From Streptomyces sp. NBC_01451 (GTDB lineage: Bacteria > Actinomycetota > Actinomycetes > Streptomycetales > Streptomycetaceae), in the NCBI RefSeq assembly GCF_036227485.1, contig NZ_CP109479.1, positions 4,588,001 through 4,652,000 on the forward strand: a stretch of DNA of 64,000 nt, given 5' to 3'. Below, one piece after another: positions 41,703 to 50,145 of the stretch. The notes below the pieces were generated by a model. The model ran no database searches, had not been told where the DNA came from, and saw only the letters and a list, made by a program, of their open reading frames with translations. A program made the translations under genes and the position numbers. Each line of letters opens with the position of its first letter. Positions within the stretch are counted from its first letter, which is position 1.

Positions 41703-42539
41703 TTGCCGGGCTCAACCCCTGAACTGCCGATCGTGGTGCTCGACGCACTCATGCCCACGACTCAGCGCATGGTCATCAACCGTCGGGGCTCCACGGTGTG
41801 GGAGGTGGAGAGCCACCGGGGCCACTACGCCGTGAAGATCGGTTATCCGATCGAGGCTACGGCCGACTGGCCTGCCCAACCTTGGACCGCGCTCGCGCCC
41901 GCGCGTGAGGGTGCCGTTCTGCTTCGCCTTGGCGTCGAGGGGATCGCGTACGGCGAATGGGAGCACGGCACGTGGAACTACCAGCCGTGGCACGAAGGGC
42001 CGGACCTGTACCGGCTGTGGGAGCGCTGCCGTAGGAAAGATTCGTCCATCGCACCGGACACCAGCGAGGCGCTGGAATGCGTCGAGGCGCTGGCCGAACT
42101 CCACGCCAAGGGCTGGGCACATGGCGACGTGCAGCCCGCCCACTTCATCATCGGGCCGGAACGAACACACCTCATCGACCTCGCCCTTGCCCGTGGCGGC
42201 CATGTACCCGACGGGCACGACTTCCCGTTCCGCGGCTGCCTCGTCCACTACGAAGCACCGGAGATCGCGCGCAGTGTGCTCGACACCGGGGAAGCGGAGC
42301 CGACACCGGCGGCCGACGTCTACGCGCTCGGGGCCTCGCTGCTCATCTCCGCCACGGGTTGGCGGGCGGTCGAGTACCCGGACGACGCTCCGCGCCCCGT
42401 GCAGCGCGAGGCGGTGGCCAACGGCCGACGTCGGCCCGTGAAAGTGCCCGGTGAACTGGGCGAATTGGTCGACGCGATGCTCAGTCATGCACCGGGGGAT
42501 CGCCCCACTATCCCCGAGGTGGTCAAAGCCCTGACCTGA
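41703..42539 (+). CDS. Protein kinase-like/aminoglycoside phosphotransferase-like protein
   Basis: The 278-aa protein has a kinase fold with HGDVQPAHFIIG (catalytic Asp in an HGD motif), DLALARG in place of DFG, VHYEAPEIA (APE-like) and a lysine in HYAVKIGYP. So the catalytic aspartate is kept but the DFG motif is altered. It could be a phosphotransferase acting on a small molecule, a protein kinase or a pseudokinase. TTG 41703 has AAGGAG nine bases upstream. It ends before a strong terminator. Confidence 0.7.
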   Translation: MPGSTPELPIVVLDALMPTTQRMVINRRGSTVWEVESHRGHYAVKIGYPIEATADWPAQPWTALAPAREGAVLLRLGVEGIAYGEWEHGTWNYQPWHEGPDLYRLWERCRRKDSSIAPDTSEALECVEALAELHAKGWAHGDVQPAHFIIGPERTHLIDLALARGGHVPDGHDFPFRGCLVHYEAPEIARSVLDTGEAEPTPAADVYALGASLLISATGWRAVEYPDDAPRPVQREAVANGRRRPVKVPGELGELVDAMLSHAPGDRPTIPEVVKALT

Positions 42540-42593
42540 TCCCGAAAACCCGGTCCGCCTCGCGTCAGCAGTGCGCGGACGTCAACAACAAAA

Positions 42594-42639
42594 GACCGGA
42601 CCACCCCTCAGCCTGGACAGCATTCCGGGTGGTCCGGTC
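42594..42639 (+). terminator. Terminator of the kinase-like operon
   Basis: GACCGGACCACCC and GGGTGGTCCGGTC form a perfect 13-bp stem with a 20-base loop, 55 bp after the stop of the kinase-like gene. Confidence 0.7.
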
Positions 42640-43250
42640 GTGGAAGCCCTGATCAGGACCCCGGTGCCGATGGTACCGGGGCGGTCGGCGTGCTCGGATT
42701 CGGGTGCGGCGTCAACCCCCGTCAGTTGTTGTTGAGTTGGAGAGGACGGCGATTGAAGGCGGTCATTGGAAGCCCAGTTCTGACCTGCGCCACCGAAAGT
42801 GAGCCAAGACGGCGAGTGCGCCGAACAGGCACCCGTCACGTATGCCTCCAGCAACCCCGTACCGGCATCAGCCACGCTTCTCGGTTTCGAAATGACGGTC
42901 ACCCGGACGGCGGGGTGGGGCGCGCTCGGGCTCAGCCTGCTCCTGGTCGTGGTCCTGGTGCTCGGGCTGGGCGAGTTGCTTCCTGGCCTGGCTGTCTGCC
43001 TTGGCGGTGCTGCGCGCTGAGTGGCCGGGGGCCGCCGCAGCGGTGGCGGAGACAGGGAGCGGCGGCGGCCCGTGGCCGCCAGCGCGCGCGGCACGCCGTA
43101 GGCGGGCCGCCTTGATCCAGTAAAGAAACTCTGAACAGCACGCTGGGCAGCAGTCGATCAACCTGGGAGAGGCACGGATGCCGTGGGCAAGCCTTCGGCG
43201 GTTCGAGCAAGTGCGGCACGGAATGACGGCACGGCGGCAAGCGGAGAGCG
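42640..43250. other. No certain gene (611 bp)
   Basis: Short open frames occur on both strands. One on the plus strand (42892-43020) would encode a 42-aa hydrophobic peptide (MTVTRTAGWGALGLSLLLVV...), but no ribosome-binding site is seen. One on the minus strand (43161-42868) has a weak TTG start. Neither is convincing, and they overlap on opposite strands. Confidence 0.4.
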
Positions 43251-43478
43251 ATGACCGAGCACATACCGGACAACGAAATGGGGTCGACCAGCATTCAGGT
43301 CGGGGACACGGATCAAGTAGTCGCGCTGATCGAGGAGATGCGGGCCATGGTCGTCCGCCTCAGTAGGGAGACCAGGGAGTTGCGAGAGGAAGTGGCCCAG
43401 CTCAGGACTACGGCTTCGGCTGCTGAGCTGCCTTCAGCTCCTCGACCTCGCGCCGCAGTTCCTGATGATCAGCGCTGA
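43251..43478 (+). CDS. Small coiled-coil protein (uncertain)
   Basis: The 75-aa product has a helical part (VVALIEEMRAMVVRLSRETR, ELREEVAQLRTTAS) and a good GGAG site before the ATG. It overlaps the 3' end of the convergent GntR gene by 71 bp, and the shared stretch encodes a second coil on the other strand. The overlap leaves doubt that it is a gene. Confidence 0.45.
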   Translation: MTEHIPDNEMGSTSIQVGDTDQVVALIEEMRAMVVRLSRETRELREEVAQLRTTASAAELPSAPRPRAAVPDDQR

Positions 43479-43899
43479 GGGCACGGATCTCGTCACGTAG
43501 TGCGGTGAGTACTTCGGTAAGGGTGGTCCCGGCGTCTGCGGCAGCTTCGGTGTCGTCGGGGCCACCCTCGCCCGGCTCGGCCTGGCCCTGCTTCTCGTCC
43601 CTGTTCGCCAAGTACCAAACCGGAGCGGTGTAGTTCGCCGAGGACTCCCCGCCGGCGTTGTGGTCTGCGACGAAGCTGCCCCGACCGTGGATCGTGTAGA
43701 TCAGGCCTTCGTCCCGCAGCACGTTGAGCGCGGACCTCGCGGTCATGTTGGCCACGCCGAAGCGTTCCTGTAGCTCGCGGATGGACGGCATCTGCTCGCC
43801 CGGCTTGATCCGCCCCTGCAAGATGTCGCGCCGAATCTCGTCGGCAGCGTGCTGATACGGCGGCCGGCGGTCCTGCTTGCTCTCTGGCGCGGGGCTCAT
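43408..43899 (-). CDS. GntR-family regulator, KorSA-like
   Basis: The 163-aa protein has the GntR winged helix (YQHAADEIRRDILQGRIKPG, PSIRELQERFGVANMTARSA, GRGSFVADH) and a C-terminal coiled coil (LTEVLTALRDEIRALSADHQ) in place of the usual effector domain. In pSAM2, KorSA is a GntR repressor that keeps replication and transfer genes off. The divergent transfer operon and the palindrome at 43941 support this role. ATG 43899 is the start; the upstream extension is rejected. Confidence 0.82.
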   Translation of the reverse strand: MSPAPESKQDRRPPYQHAADEIRRDILQGRIKPGEQMPSIRELQERFGVANMTARSALNVLRDEGLIYTIHGRGSFVADHNAGGESSANYTAPVWYLANRDEKQGQAEPGEGGPDDTEAAADAGTTLTEVLTALRDEIRALSADHQELRREVEELKAAQQPKP

Positions 43900-43940
43900 G
43901 GCCCAAGAGTAGCGATTCTTAGCACCCCTAGCACACCCCA

Positions 43941-43963
43941 CTGACATAGGTGGCCTATGTCAG
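43941..43963. promoter_or_regulatory. Palindromic operator of the GntR/transfer promoter
   Basis: CTGACATAGG, TGG, CCTATGTCAG is a perfect 10-bp inverted repeat about 40 bp upstream of the GntR gene and 108 bp before the transfer operon. It is a likely KorSA-type operator. Confidence 0.8.
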
Positions 43964-44070
43964 TTGATAGCTAGCTCACCTGATTCACTTGACTCTGCTA
44001 GGTCTGCTATGTTCAATGGAGAGCACGCGCCACCGCCCCGGTGGAGCGCAGTCGAGAGGAATCAACTCCC

Positions 44071-44421
44071 ATGGCACGCATCCGTGTTGGCCTGCTTCCC
44101 ACCTCTTCGTTCATGGTCGGCACCCTGCCGGTGCCGAAGTACGCGGACCAGGAGAAGACGCAGTTCGCCACCGACCGTGAGACCGGCGCGAAGCTCTACA
44201 CGATCACCCTCTTCTTCATGGAGGAGGACCGTGCCGAGGCTCTGAAGATCACCGTTCCGGAAACCGGTCTGCCCAACGGGCTCCGGCCCGGTGTCCCGGT
44301 CATGCCGGTGGAGCTGTTCGCCACTCCGTGGGCGCGCATCTTCAACGGCTCGCTCTCGGACGGCATCGCCTACCGCGCGGGCCGACTTGACCTGGTGGCC
44401 CCGGCCGCTGAGGCGGCGTGA
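44071..44421 (+). CDS. Hypothetical protein, first gene of the transfer operon
   Basis: The 116-aa product is a small beta-rich protein (SFMVGTLPVPKYADQEKTQF, GAKLYTITLFFMEEDRAEAL) with no known motif. Homologues occur at the head of AICE tra operons, as recalled. ATG 44071 is used because the AGAGGAATCAACTCCC before it contains a GAGGA site. Translation of the next gene overlaps its stop (GTGA). Confidence 0.65.
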   Translation: MARIRVGLLPTSSFMVGTLPVPKYADQEKTQFATDRETGAKLYTITLFFMEEDRAEALKITVPETGLPNGLRPGVPVMPVELFATPWARIFNGSLSDGIAYRAGRLDLVAPAAEAA

Positions 44422-44630
44422 GCGGCACCGCTTTCCGGTCCGGCGCTGAGCGCAGCTACCCGCTGCCTCACGCCGTGCCGGGTGCCCAGTTCACCGAATC
44501 ACTCGTGACCTCGGTGGCGGCCCTGCTCGTCGCCTACGGCTTCCCCCGCCTCGACGCATCGGCGGATCGGGCGGCCCTCGAATCGGCCCTCACGGCCTTC
44601 CTCTACAACCCGCTGGAGAGTCACAGATGA
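44418..44630 (+). CDS. Small hypothetical protein
   Basis: The 70-aa product (MSGTAFRSGAERSYPLPHAV, then TSVAALLVAYGFPRLD) has no recognised domain. It starts at GTG 44418 overlapping the upstream stop, and its own stop overlaps the tra start at 44627 (ATGA), so it is clearly coupled in the transfer operon. Confidence 0.6.
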   Translation: MSGTAFRSGAERSYPLPHAVPGAQFTESLVTSVAALLVAYGFPRLDASADRAALESALTAFLYNPLESHR

Positions 44631-46033
44631 AGGATCCGAACGCCCCGGCGCAGGGGATCTTCGGTCAAGTCCCGCTCGTCGTCGCCCTGGCGCTCGCCAT
44701 GCTCGCCGGATGGGCGGCCTGGTGGATAGTCCGCTACGTTCGCGCCGATGCCATGACCCGCCAGTCCATACGGCAGGCCATACGCGTGCGGTGGGGCTGG
44801 AAGCGGCTCGCGCCGATGCTCAAGCTGTCGGCCACCGACAAGACCCCGACCGCGCTGGCGTCACTGGCGACCGCGAACGGCAAGCCCATCAAACCGCGCG
44901 TCCTAATTCCCGCCCTGAAGGTGAAGCACGACGCGTATGGCGTGATCGCGCGGGCACAGTGCCTCCCCGGCGTCGGTCTCCAGCAATTCCAGAAGGCGGG
45001 CCCACACCTCGCAGACGCCTGGCGTTGCACACGGGTCGCGGTCACCCAGGACAAGCCTGGGCAGGTCCTCATCCGGGGTGTGCGACTGGACCCACTGAAG
45101 TTCCCCACCGAGCACCACCCCACGGGTGAACCACCGGAGGAGACAGCCCAGTGGGATCTGGGCCTGGACGAGTACGCGCAACCCGTATCCGTGAACCTCA
45201 CGCAGGTGCCCGGCGTGACCGTGGCCGGCCTTCCCGGCTTCGGCAAGACCAGCCTGATCAACCGGCTCCTCGCCGACTGGGCACCCTCGCCCGCAGTGCA
45301 GTTCGCCTGCGCGGACGGCAAGGTGTCGGCTGCGTACGAAGGTGACTACGCGGACTGGGTCAAGCGCATGTTCGCCTTCGTGGGCGATGACCTGGAAGAG
45401 GCCAACAAGCTGTTCCGGCAACTCGTGGAGCTGCGCCGCGCCCGGTCGGCATCGGTGCGCCAGGTACTCGGGGTGAAGTCCATGTGGGACATCGGACCTT
45501 CCGAGAGCTGGCCCCTGGTCGTGCTGATCGTCGACGAAGCGCACACCTACTTCCGCGACCACAAGGGAAGCGACCAACAGACGAAGAAGCTGGCCGCGCT
45601 CGCCGCCGAGAACGCCCGGCTCGTGGAAGACCTGGTGAAGAAGGGCCGGTCCGTGGGACTGCTCGTCATCCTCACCACTCAGAAGTCCACGGGCGACGCG
45701 ATACCCACCTTCATCCGCGACGTGTGCCCCGTGGGCCTGAGCTTCGCCCAGAAGACCGCCGAAGCCGCCGTGGCCGCTCTCGGTGACGAGATCCGGGAAT
45801 GGCCGGACGCCAACCCCATCAACCTCCAGGACCCCACCTACGTCGGCGTCGCGTCGATGAACCACCAGTCGCAACCCGGCTTCACCCGCATTCGTACGCC
45901 CTACGTACCCGACGCGGAAGCGGCTCGCATCGCCGAAGAGACAGCGAACCTCACCATCGACCCGTCAACCCTGCTGGCAGCCTTTATCGGCCCTCGCACG
46001 ACGGACGTGGATCTCACGAAACTCGACGCCTGA
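44627..46033 (+). CDS. FtsK/SpoIIIE-type translocase, TraSA-like
   Basis: The 468-aa protein has one N-terminal membrane segment (residues 16-36), Walker A GLPGFGKT (201-208) and Walker B VVLIVDEAHTY (about 298-308), with KKGRSVGLLVILTTQKSTGD typical of TraSA and FtsK translocases. It should form a hexameric pump moving element DNA between hyphae. The C-terminus (PDAEAARIAEETANLTIDPS) could contact DNA. It is unrelated in detail to the longer translocase of the first AICE. Confidence 0.85.
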   Translation: MKDPNAPAQGIFGQVPLVVALALAMLAGWAAWWIVRYVRADAMTRQSIRQAIRVRWGWKRLAPMLKLSATDKTPTALASLATANGKPIKPRVLIPALKVKHDAYGVIARAQCLPGVGLQQFQKAGPHLADAWRCTRVAVTQDKPGQVLIRGVRLDPLKFPTEHHPTGEPPEETAQWDLGLDEYAQPVSVNLTQVPGVTVAGLPGFGKTSLINRLLADWAPSPAVQFACADGKVSAAYEGDYADWVKRMFAFVGDDLEEANKLFRQLVELRRARSASVRQVLGVKSMWDIGPSESWPLVVLIVDEAHTYFRDHKGSDQQTKKLAALAAENARLVEDLVKKGRSVGLLVILTTQKSTGDAIPTFIRDVCPVGLSFAQKTAEAAVAALGDEIREWPDANPINLQDPTYVGVASMNHQSQPGFTRIRTPYVPDAEAARIAEETANLTIDPSTLLAAFIGPRTTDVDLTKLDA

Positions 46034-46091
46034 GCCGGTCGCCCCACCGCCTCGCACGTTCCCGACACCTCAGGAGAGGGGGTGAAAACTC

Positions 46092-46796
46092 ATGACAGAA
46101 GACCGGATCACCCAGCGCACGATCACCGCCGTCATGATCGTCATTGCCGCGCTGGCGTTCGTCTTCTCCTTCGGCAACGTCTGGTCCCTCGCGCTCCGCC
46201 TCGGCGTCCCCGGCCCGATCGCACCGCTCATCGCCCCAATGGTGGACCTGTCCGTGGTCGGCCTCCTGGTCGCACTTCGCTACCTCTCCCTGCGCGGCCT
46301 TCCGGCCGAACAGATGACGGCCGCGACCCGCCTCATGCACTTCTCCGGACTACTGACCCTCGCCCTCAACGTCGCCGAACCGATCGTCACCGGACACTAC
46401 GGCCGCGCCGCCGTCGACGCGGTGGCCCCGCTACTCCTCCTCGGCTGGGGCTCCGTCGGCCCGCAACTCCTCCGCGCCTTCCACACCGTTGCGCGCCCCG
46501 CCATACCGGCTTCCCTGCCGGACGAGATCGAGTCAGAGCCTGAGACGGGCTCTGACGTATCCCGCCTTGCGGTGCCTCTCACCATTCCGGCCCCCGCACC
46601 GGCCCCCGCCGCTCCTCACGTGGCCCCGGCTCCTGCCTCGCCTGCGGTCAAGGTGCCTGAGCCGCTGCTGACCGAAGCACGCTCCATCGCCACGTCCCAC
46701 CGCACCGAGCACGGCGAACCGATCACGGTGGCCCAGCTCAAGACGCGACTCGGGATCGGCCTGCCGATGGCCACCGCGCTTCACGCCGCTCTGTAG
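46092..46796 (+). CDS. DUF2637 Spd-type membrane protein
   Basis: The 234-aa protein has about four N-terminal membrane helices (TITAVMIVIAALAFVFSFGN, LIAPMVDLSVVGLLVALRYL) and a proline/alanine linker followed by a small helical domain. It has the same type as the DUF2637 protein of the first AICE. CAGGAG precedes the ATG. It probably works with the translocase in spreading the element through the mycelium. Confidence 0.78.
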   Translation: MTEDRITQRTITAVMIVIAALAFVFSFGNVWSLALRLGVPGPIAPLIAPMVDLSVVGLLVALRYLSLRGLPAEQMTAATRLMHFSGLLTLALNVAEPIVTGHYGRAAVDAVAPLLLLGWGSVGPQLLRAFHTVARPAIPASLPDEIESEPETGSDVSRLAVPLTIPAPAPAPAAPHVAPAPASPAVKVPEPLLTEARSIATSHRTEHGEPITVAQLKTRLGIGLPMATALHAAL

Positions 46797-46865
46797 GGCC
46801 ACACCCTTCCGCCGGCCTCTCCGGCACTTCCCACCGCCGCCCGCCCCTGGGCCCGCCTTGCCATG

Positions 46866-46911
46866 CCTGCGGGCAGCAGCCCGAGCGCACTGAATCGCTG
46901 CTGCCCGCAGG
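46866..46911. promoter_or_regulatory. Large perfect hairpin upstream of repSA
   Basis: CCTGCGGGCAGCAGC (46866-46880) and GCTGCTGCCCGCAGG (46897-46911) form a perfect 15-bp stem around a 16-base loop, 37 bp before the Rep start. It could be an attenuator, a terminator of the transfer operon or part of a replication origin. Confidence 0.65.
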
Positions 46912-46947
46912 GCCCACCCTCGTGCCAGAAGGGACACCTCGCCACCC

Positions 46948-48411
46948 ATGCGCCGCCCCCTCGACCTGCGCCACGTCATCAGCCCCGGCCTGCGGGACCT
47001 GGTCGAACTGGCCAACACCGACGACTTCGACCGAGTCACCGAGCAGGTCCGCGACCTTCGAGGCTGCACCAGCCCGGTCAACCTGCACGGCTGGACCATC
47101 ACCACCGACCAGACCACCAACCAAGTGATCCGCTCCTACCGCTCCGAGGACGAACCCACCGGCCGTCTCCTCACCACCTGCGGCAACCGCCGCGCCTCCC
47201 GCTGCCCCGCCTGCTCCCGCCTCTACGCCGCCGACACCTACCACCTGATCAAGGCCGGACTGTCCGGCGGCAAGAACGTCGCCGAAACCGTCCGCGACCA
47301 CCCCCGGGCCTTCGTCACCCTCACCGCCCCGTCCTTCGGCCCCGTCCACAACCGCCCCACGACCGACGCGGGCAAGCCCCGCCCCTGCTCCTGCGGTGAG
47401 AACCACGTCCAGGACGCTCCCGAACTCGGCACCCCACTGCGCCCGGCACGCTACGACTACAGCGGCGCCGTGCTGTGGAACGCCCATGCCGGGGCCCTGT
47501 GGGCACGCTTCACCACCTACCTGCGCCGAGCCCTCGCCGAGCACCTCGGCATGACCCAGAAGGCACTCAACGCGGCCCTCCGCATCTCCTTCGCCAAAGT
47601 CGCCGAGTACCAACAGCGCGGCCTGGTCCACTTCCACGCTGTCGTCCGCTTCGACGGTCCCGACGGCCACACCACCGCACCACCGCCCTGGGCCACCTTC
47701 GACGCTCTCCAAGTGGCCGTCGGCCTGGCGGTCGAACGTGCCCGGCTCATCGTCGAATCGGACGCGGTCGGCGAACGCGTCATCCGGTGGGGCGACCGCT
47801 TCAAGGTGGATCAGATCTCGGCCCTGGGAGACGGCGAACTCACGGACGCCAAGGTCGCCGGTTACGTCGCCAAGTACGCCACCAAGAACGCCGAGGGCGC
47901 GGGCACCGTGGACCGCACCCTCGTATGCCGCCCCTGCGCCGGACGCGGCTACGTACGCGGCCCCGACGGCTTCCGCGACCTGTGCGAGGACTGCGACGGC
48001 ACCGGCCAAGCCGAACCCATCACCAACCTCGCCGTCCAGCAGCACGCCCGGCAGATGATCCGCACCGCCTGGGCGCTCGGCCACCTTCCCGAGTTCGCCC
48101 ACCTCAAGCTCTGGAAGTGGGCGCACATGCTCGGCTTCCGCGGCCACTTCTCCAGCAAATCCCGCGCCTACTCGACCACCCTCGGCGCACTCCGCGACGT
48201 ACGCCGTGCCTGGCGAACAGCTCAGGCCGAAGCCGCCCGCCTCCGGGCCGGCCTTCCGGTCGACGACGAGAACACCACCCTCGTCACCGCCTCCTCGTGG
48301 ACCTACCTCAGCAGCGGCTACCGCCCCGGCGAAGAACTCCTCGCCGCCCAGGTCCGCCACGACAGAGCCCACACCGAACGCCTCAAGCGAGAAGGGCTAC
48401 TGCCTGCATGA
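46948..48411 (+). CDS. repSA: RepSA-type rolling-circle replication initiator
   Basis: The 487-aa protein has an HUH motif HFH in GLVHFHAVVRF (228-230) and a catalytic tyrosine region KVAGYVAKYATK (302-313). Cysteine pairs (CGNRRASRCPAC and CRPCAG, CEDCDGTG) suggest zinc binding. It should nick the double-strand origin and start rolling-circle replication of the excised element, as in pSAM2. Its stop overlaps the xis start (ATGA), so rep, xis and int form one unit. Confidence 0.88.
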   Translation: MRRPLDLRHVISPGLRDLVELANTDDFDRVTEQVRDLRGCTSPVNLHGWTITTDQTTNQVIRSYRSEDEPTGRLLTTCGNRRASRCPACSRLYAADTYHLIKAGLSGGKNVAETVRDHPRAFVTLTAPSFGPVHNRPTTDAGKPRPCSCGENHVQDAPELGTPLRPARYDYSGAVLWNAHAGALWARFTTYLRRALAEHLGMTQKALNAALRISFAKVAEYQQRGLVHFHAVVRFDGPDGHTTAPPPWATFDALQVAVGLAVERARLIVESDAVGERVIRWGDRFKVDQISALGDGELTDAKVAGYVAKYATKNAEGAGTVDRTLVCRPCAGRGYVRGPDGFRDLCEDCDGTGQAEPITNLAVQQHARQMIRTAWALGHLPEFAHLKLWKWAHMLGFRGHFSSKSRAYSTTLGALRDVRRAWRTAQAEAARLRAGLPVDDENTTLVTASSWTYLSSGYRPGEELLAAQVRHDRAHTERLKREGLLPA

Positions 48412-48590
48412 CGACGGCCGTACTCACCGTGGACCAGGTCGCCGAGCGGCTCGGCATCAGCCGCTGGAAGGTCCACGACCTGATCCGCTCCCGCGAACTC
48501 GCCTCGTTCAAGATCGGCCGCTGCCGACGAATCAGCGAAGCCGCCGTGGACGCCTACGTATCCCACCGCACCGAACAGGAAGCCGCCTGA
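48408..48590 (+). CDS. xis: Excisionase (helix-turn-helix, MerR-like)
   Basis: The 60-aa protein has the small HTH of AICE excisionases: VDQVAERLGISRWKVHDLIR, SRELASFKIGRCRRISEAAV. It bends DNA and directs Int toward excision. It overlaps repSA upstream and int downstream (TGATGG), the standard pSAM2 order. Confidence 0.88.
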   Translation: MTTAVLTVDQVAERLGISRWKVHDLIRSRELASFKIGRCRRISEAAVDAYVSHRTEQEAA

Positions 48591-49852
48591 TGGCCAAGCC
48601 GAAGAAGAACGCCAACAACGAGGGCACCATCTACCAGCGCAAGGACGGCCGTTGGGAGGGCAGCGCGTACGTGCTCACGACGGACGGCACGTACAAGCGA
48701 CGCAGCGTCTACGGCAAGACCTGGGAAGAAGCACACGAGAAGCTGACCAAGCTCAAGGCTGACTCCCTGAGCGGCCTCCCGATAGCCACCAGCAAGATGA
48801 CGCTGAGCGAGTACCTGGCGTACTGGCTCGCGAACGTCGCCAAGGGCAAGGTCCGCCGGACGACATACGTCAACTACGAGTCCCTCGTCCGGAACTACGT
48901 CACCTCGGAGTTCGGCAAGAAGAAGCTGACCCGGCTGACCGCCCGAGATATCCGCGCCTTCCTCACCAAGACGGCGGCCACCTGCCAGTGCTGCGCCCAG
49001 GGCAAGGACAAGAACCGCCCGGAGCACAAGCGTCGCTGCTGCGCCCTCAGCAAGTGCTGCAAGAAGCTTCCCTCAGATCGGACCGTCCGCTTCCTGCTCG
49101 TGATCCTGCGCGCCGCTATCCAGCACGCCGTACGGGAAGACGAACTGCCGCGCAACGTGGCCCGGAACGTGGAGCTGAGCATGGGGACGAAGCGCGAGAT
49201 CGAACCGCTCACGGCCAAGGAAGGGCGTCAGCTCCTGGCAGCGGCGCGGGAGAACCGTCTGTGGGCCGCGTACGAACTGGCGGTCCGCATCGGCCTCCGG
49301 CGCGGCGAACTGCTGGGCCTGCGCTGGTCGGACCTGGATCTCTACGAAGGAGTACTCACCGTCCGGCAGGCGCTCCAACGGGTCGGCGGCGAACTACTGA
49401 TCGTCGCGCCGAAGACTCAGCGCTCGGCCCGCCGCGTGGCCCTGCCTGCCGAGTGTGTGACGGCACTTCGCGCTCAGCGTGCCCAACAGATCGCCGACAA
49501 GAAGGCAGCGGGGGACAACTGGAAGGAGACTGGACACGGTCTCGTCTTCACCACGAAGAACGGGACACCGATCGAGCCGCGCAACATGAACCGCTCCTTC
49601 GAAGCGCTGTGCGTCCGCGCCGGCGTCCGCAAGGTCCGCTTGCACGACCTGCGCCACACCTGCGCGTCACTCCTCCACGAACAGGGCGCCGACGCCCGCA
49701 TGATCATGGAAGTGCTCGGCCACAGTTCGATCCGCGTGACCATGGACATCTACACCTTCGTACGGCTCGACTCGCAGCGTTCAGCCTTCGACCGAGTGGG
49801 CGAGGCTCTGCGGGAAGACGAAGGCAACCAGCCGGGCGAAGCCCACAGGTAG
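48590..49852 (+). CDS. int: Tyrosine recombinase integrase with cysteine-rich insertion
   Basis: The 420-aa integrase has the catalytic residues of the tyrosine recombinase family: Arg in RIGLRRGELLGLRW (about 237), HxxR in HDLRHTCASL (352-355), His in LGHSSIRVTMDIYTF (378) and Tyr 388. The N-terminal part is an arm/core-binding domain. Residues 132-157 have a cysteine- and lysine-rich insert (CQCCAQGKDK, RRCCALSKCCKK) that could bind zinc; it occurs in some actinomycete integrases. It is about 1 kb from the intact tRNA-Arg target and ends at a terminator. Confidence 0.92.
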   Translation: MAKPKKNANNEGTIYQRKDGRWEGSAYVLTTDGTYKRRSVYGKTWEEAHEKLTKLKADSLSGLPIATSKMTLSEYLAYWLANVAKGKVRRTTYVNYESLVRNYVTSEFGKKKLTRLTARDIRAFLTKTAATCQCCAQGKDKNRPEHKRRCCALSKCCKKLPSDRTVRFLLVILRAAIQHAVREDELPRNVARNVELSMGTKREIEPLTAKEGRQLLAAARENRLWAAYELAVRIGLRRGELLGLRWSDLDLYEGVLTVRQALQRVGGELLIVAPKTQRSARRVALPAECVTALRAQRAQQIADKKAAGDNWKETGHGLVFTTKNGTPIEPRNMNRSFEALCVRAGVRKVRLHDLRHTCASLLHEQGADARMIMEVLGHSSIRVTMDIYTFVRLDSQRSAFDRVGEALREDEGNQPGEAHR

Positions 49853-49904
49853 CAGCGAAGCCGACGCTCTACTGGAAGCACGGTTCGCACAACTCAGGAG
49901 CACA

Positions 49905-49937
49905 GCGGAGCCCCCACCAACTCGGTGGGGGCTCCGC
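49905..49937. terminator. Bidirectional terminator after int
   Basis: GCGGAGCCCCCACC and GGTGGGGGCTCCGC form a perfect 14-bp stem with loop AACTC between the convergent int and the small gene at 49960. Confidence 0.85.
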
Positions 49938-49959
49938 CTCTTGGTGGGCTGTCGGTGTG

Positions 49960-50145
49960 TCAGCCGCTGATGCGATCGATGGTCTCCACCCGAGTGGCTC
50001 GGATTCGCAACGTTACGGCCACGCCACCTTTGCCGTCATGCGCGAAGAAGTCGATGAACTCTCCGACAGTCGCGAACCCCGTGGCTTCGACCTCCCGCTT
50101 GTTGCTGAACTCCTTGTTGATCACGTAAGTGTCCATGGCAGTCAT
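49960..50145 (-). CDS. Small hypothetical protein in the right end of the AICE
   Basis: The 61-aa product (MTAMDTYVINKEFSNKREVE, ATGFATVGEFIDFFAHDGKG) has no known domain. Its first ATG overlaps the stop of the DUF2188 gene upstream, so they form a two-gene unit. A second in-frame ATG at 50136 has better spacing to a GAAGGG site and may be the true start. Confidence 0.55.
   Translation of the reverse strand: MTAMDTYVINKEFSNKREVEATGFATVGEFIDFFAHDGKGGVAVTLRIRATRVETIDRISG

Noticed and set aside
42868..43161. Minus-strand 97-codon frame in the gap after the kinase-like operon
   Set aside because: TTG start without usable ribosome-binding site; overlaps a hydrophobic plus-strand frame of equal doubt.
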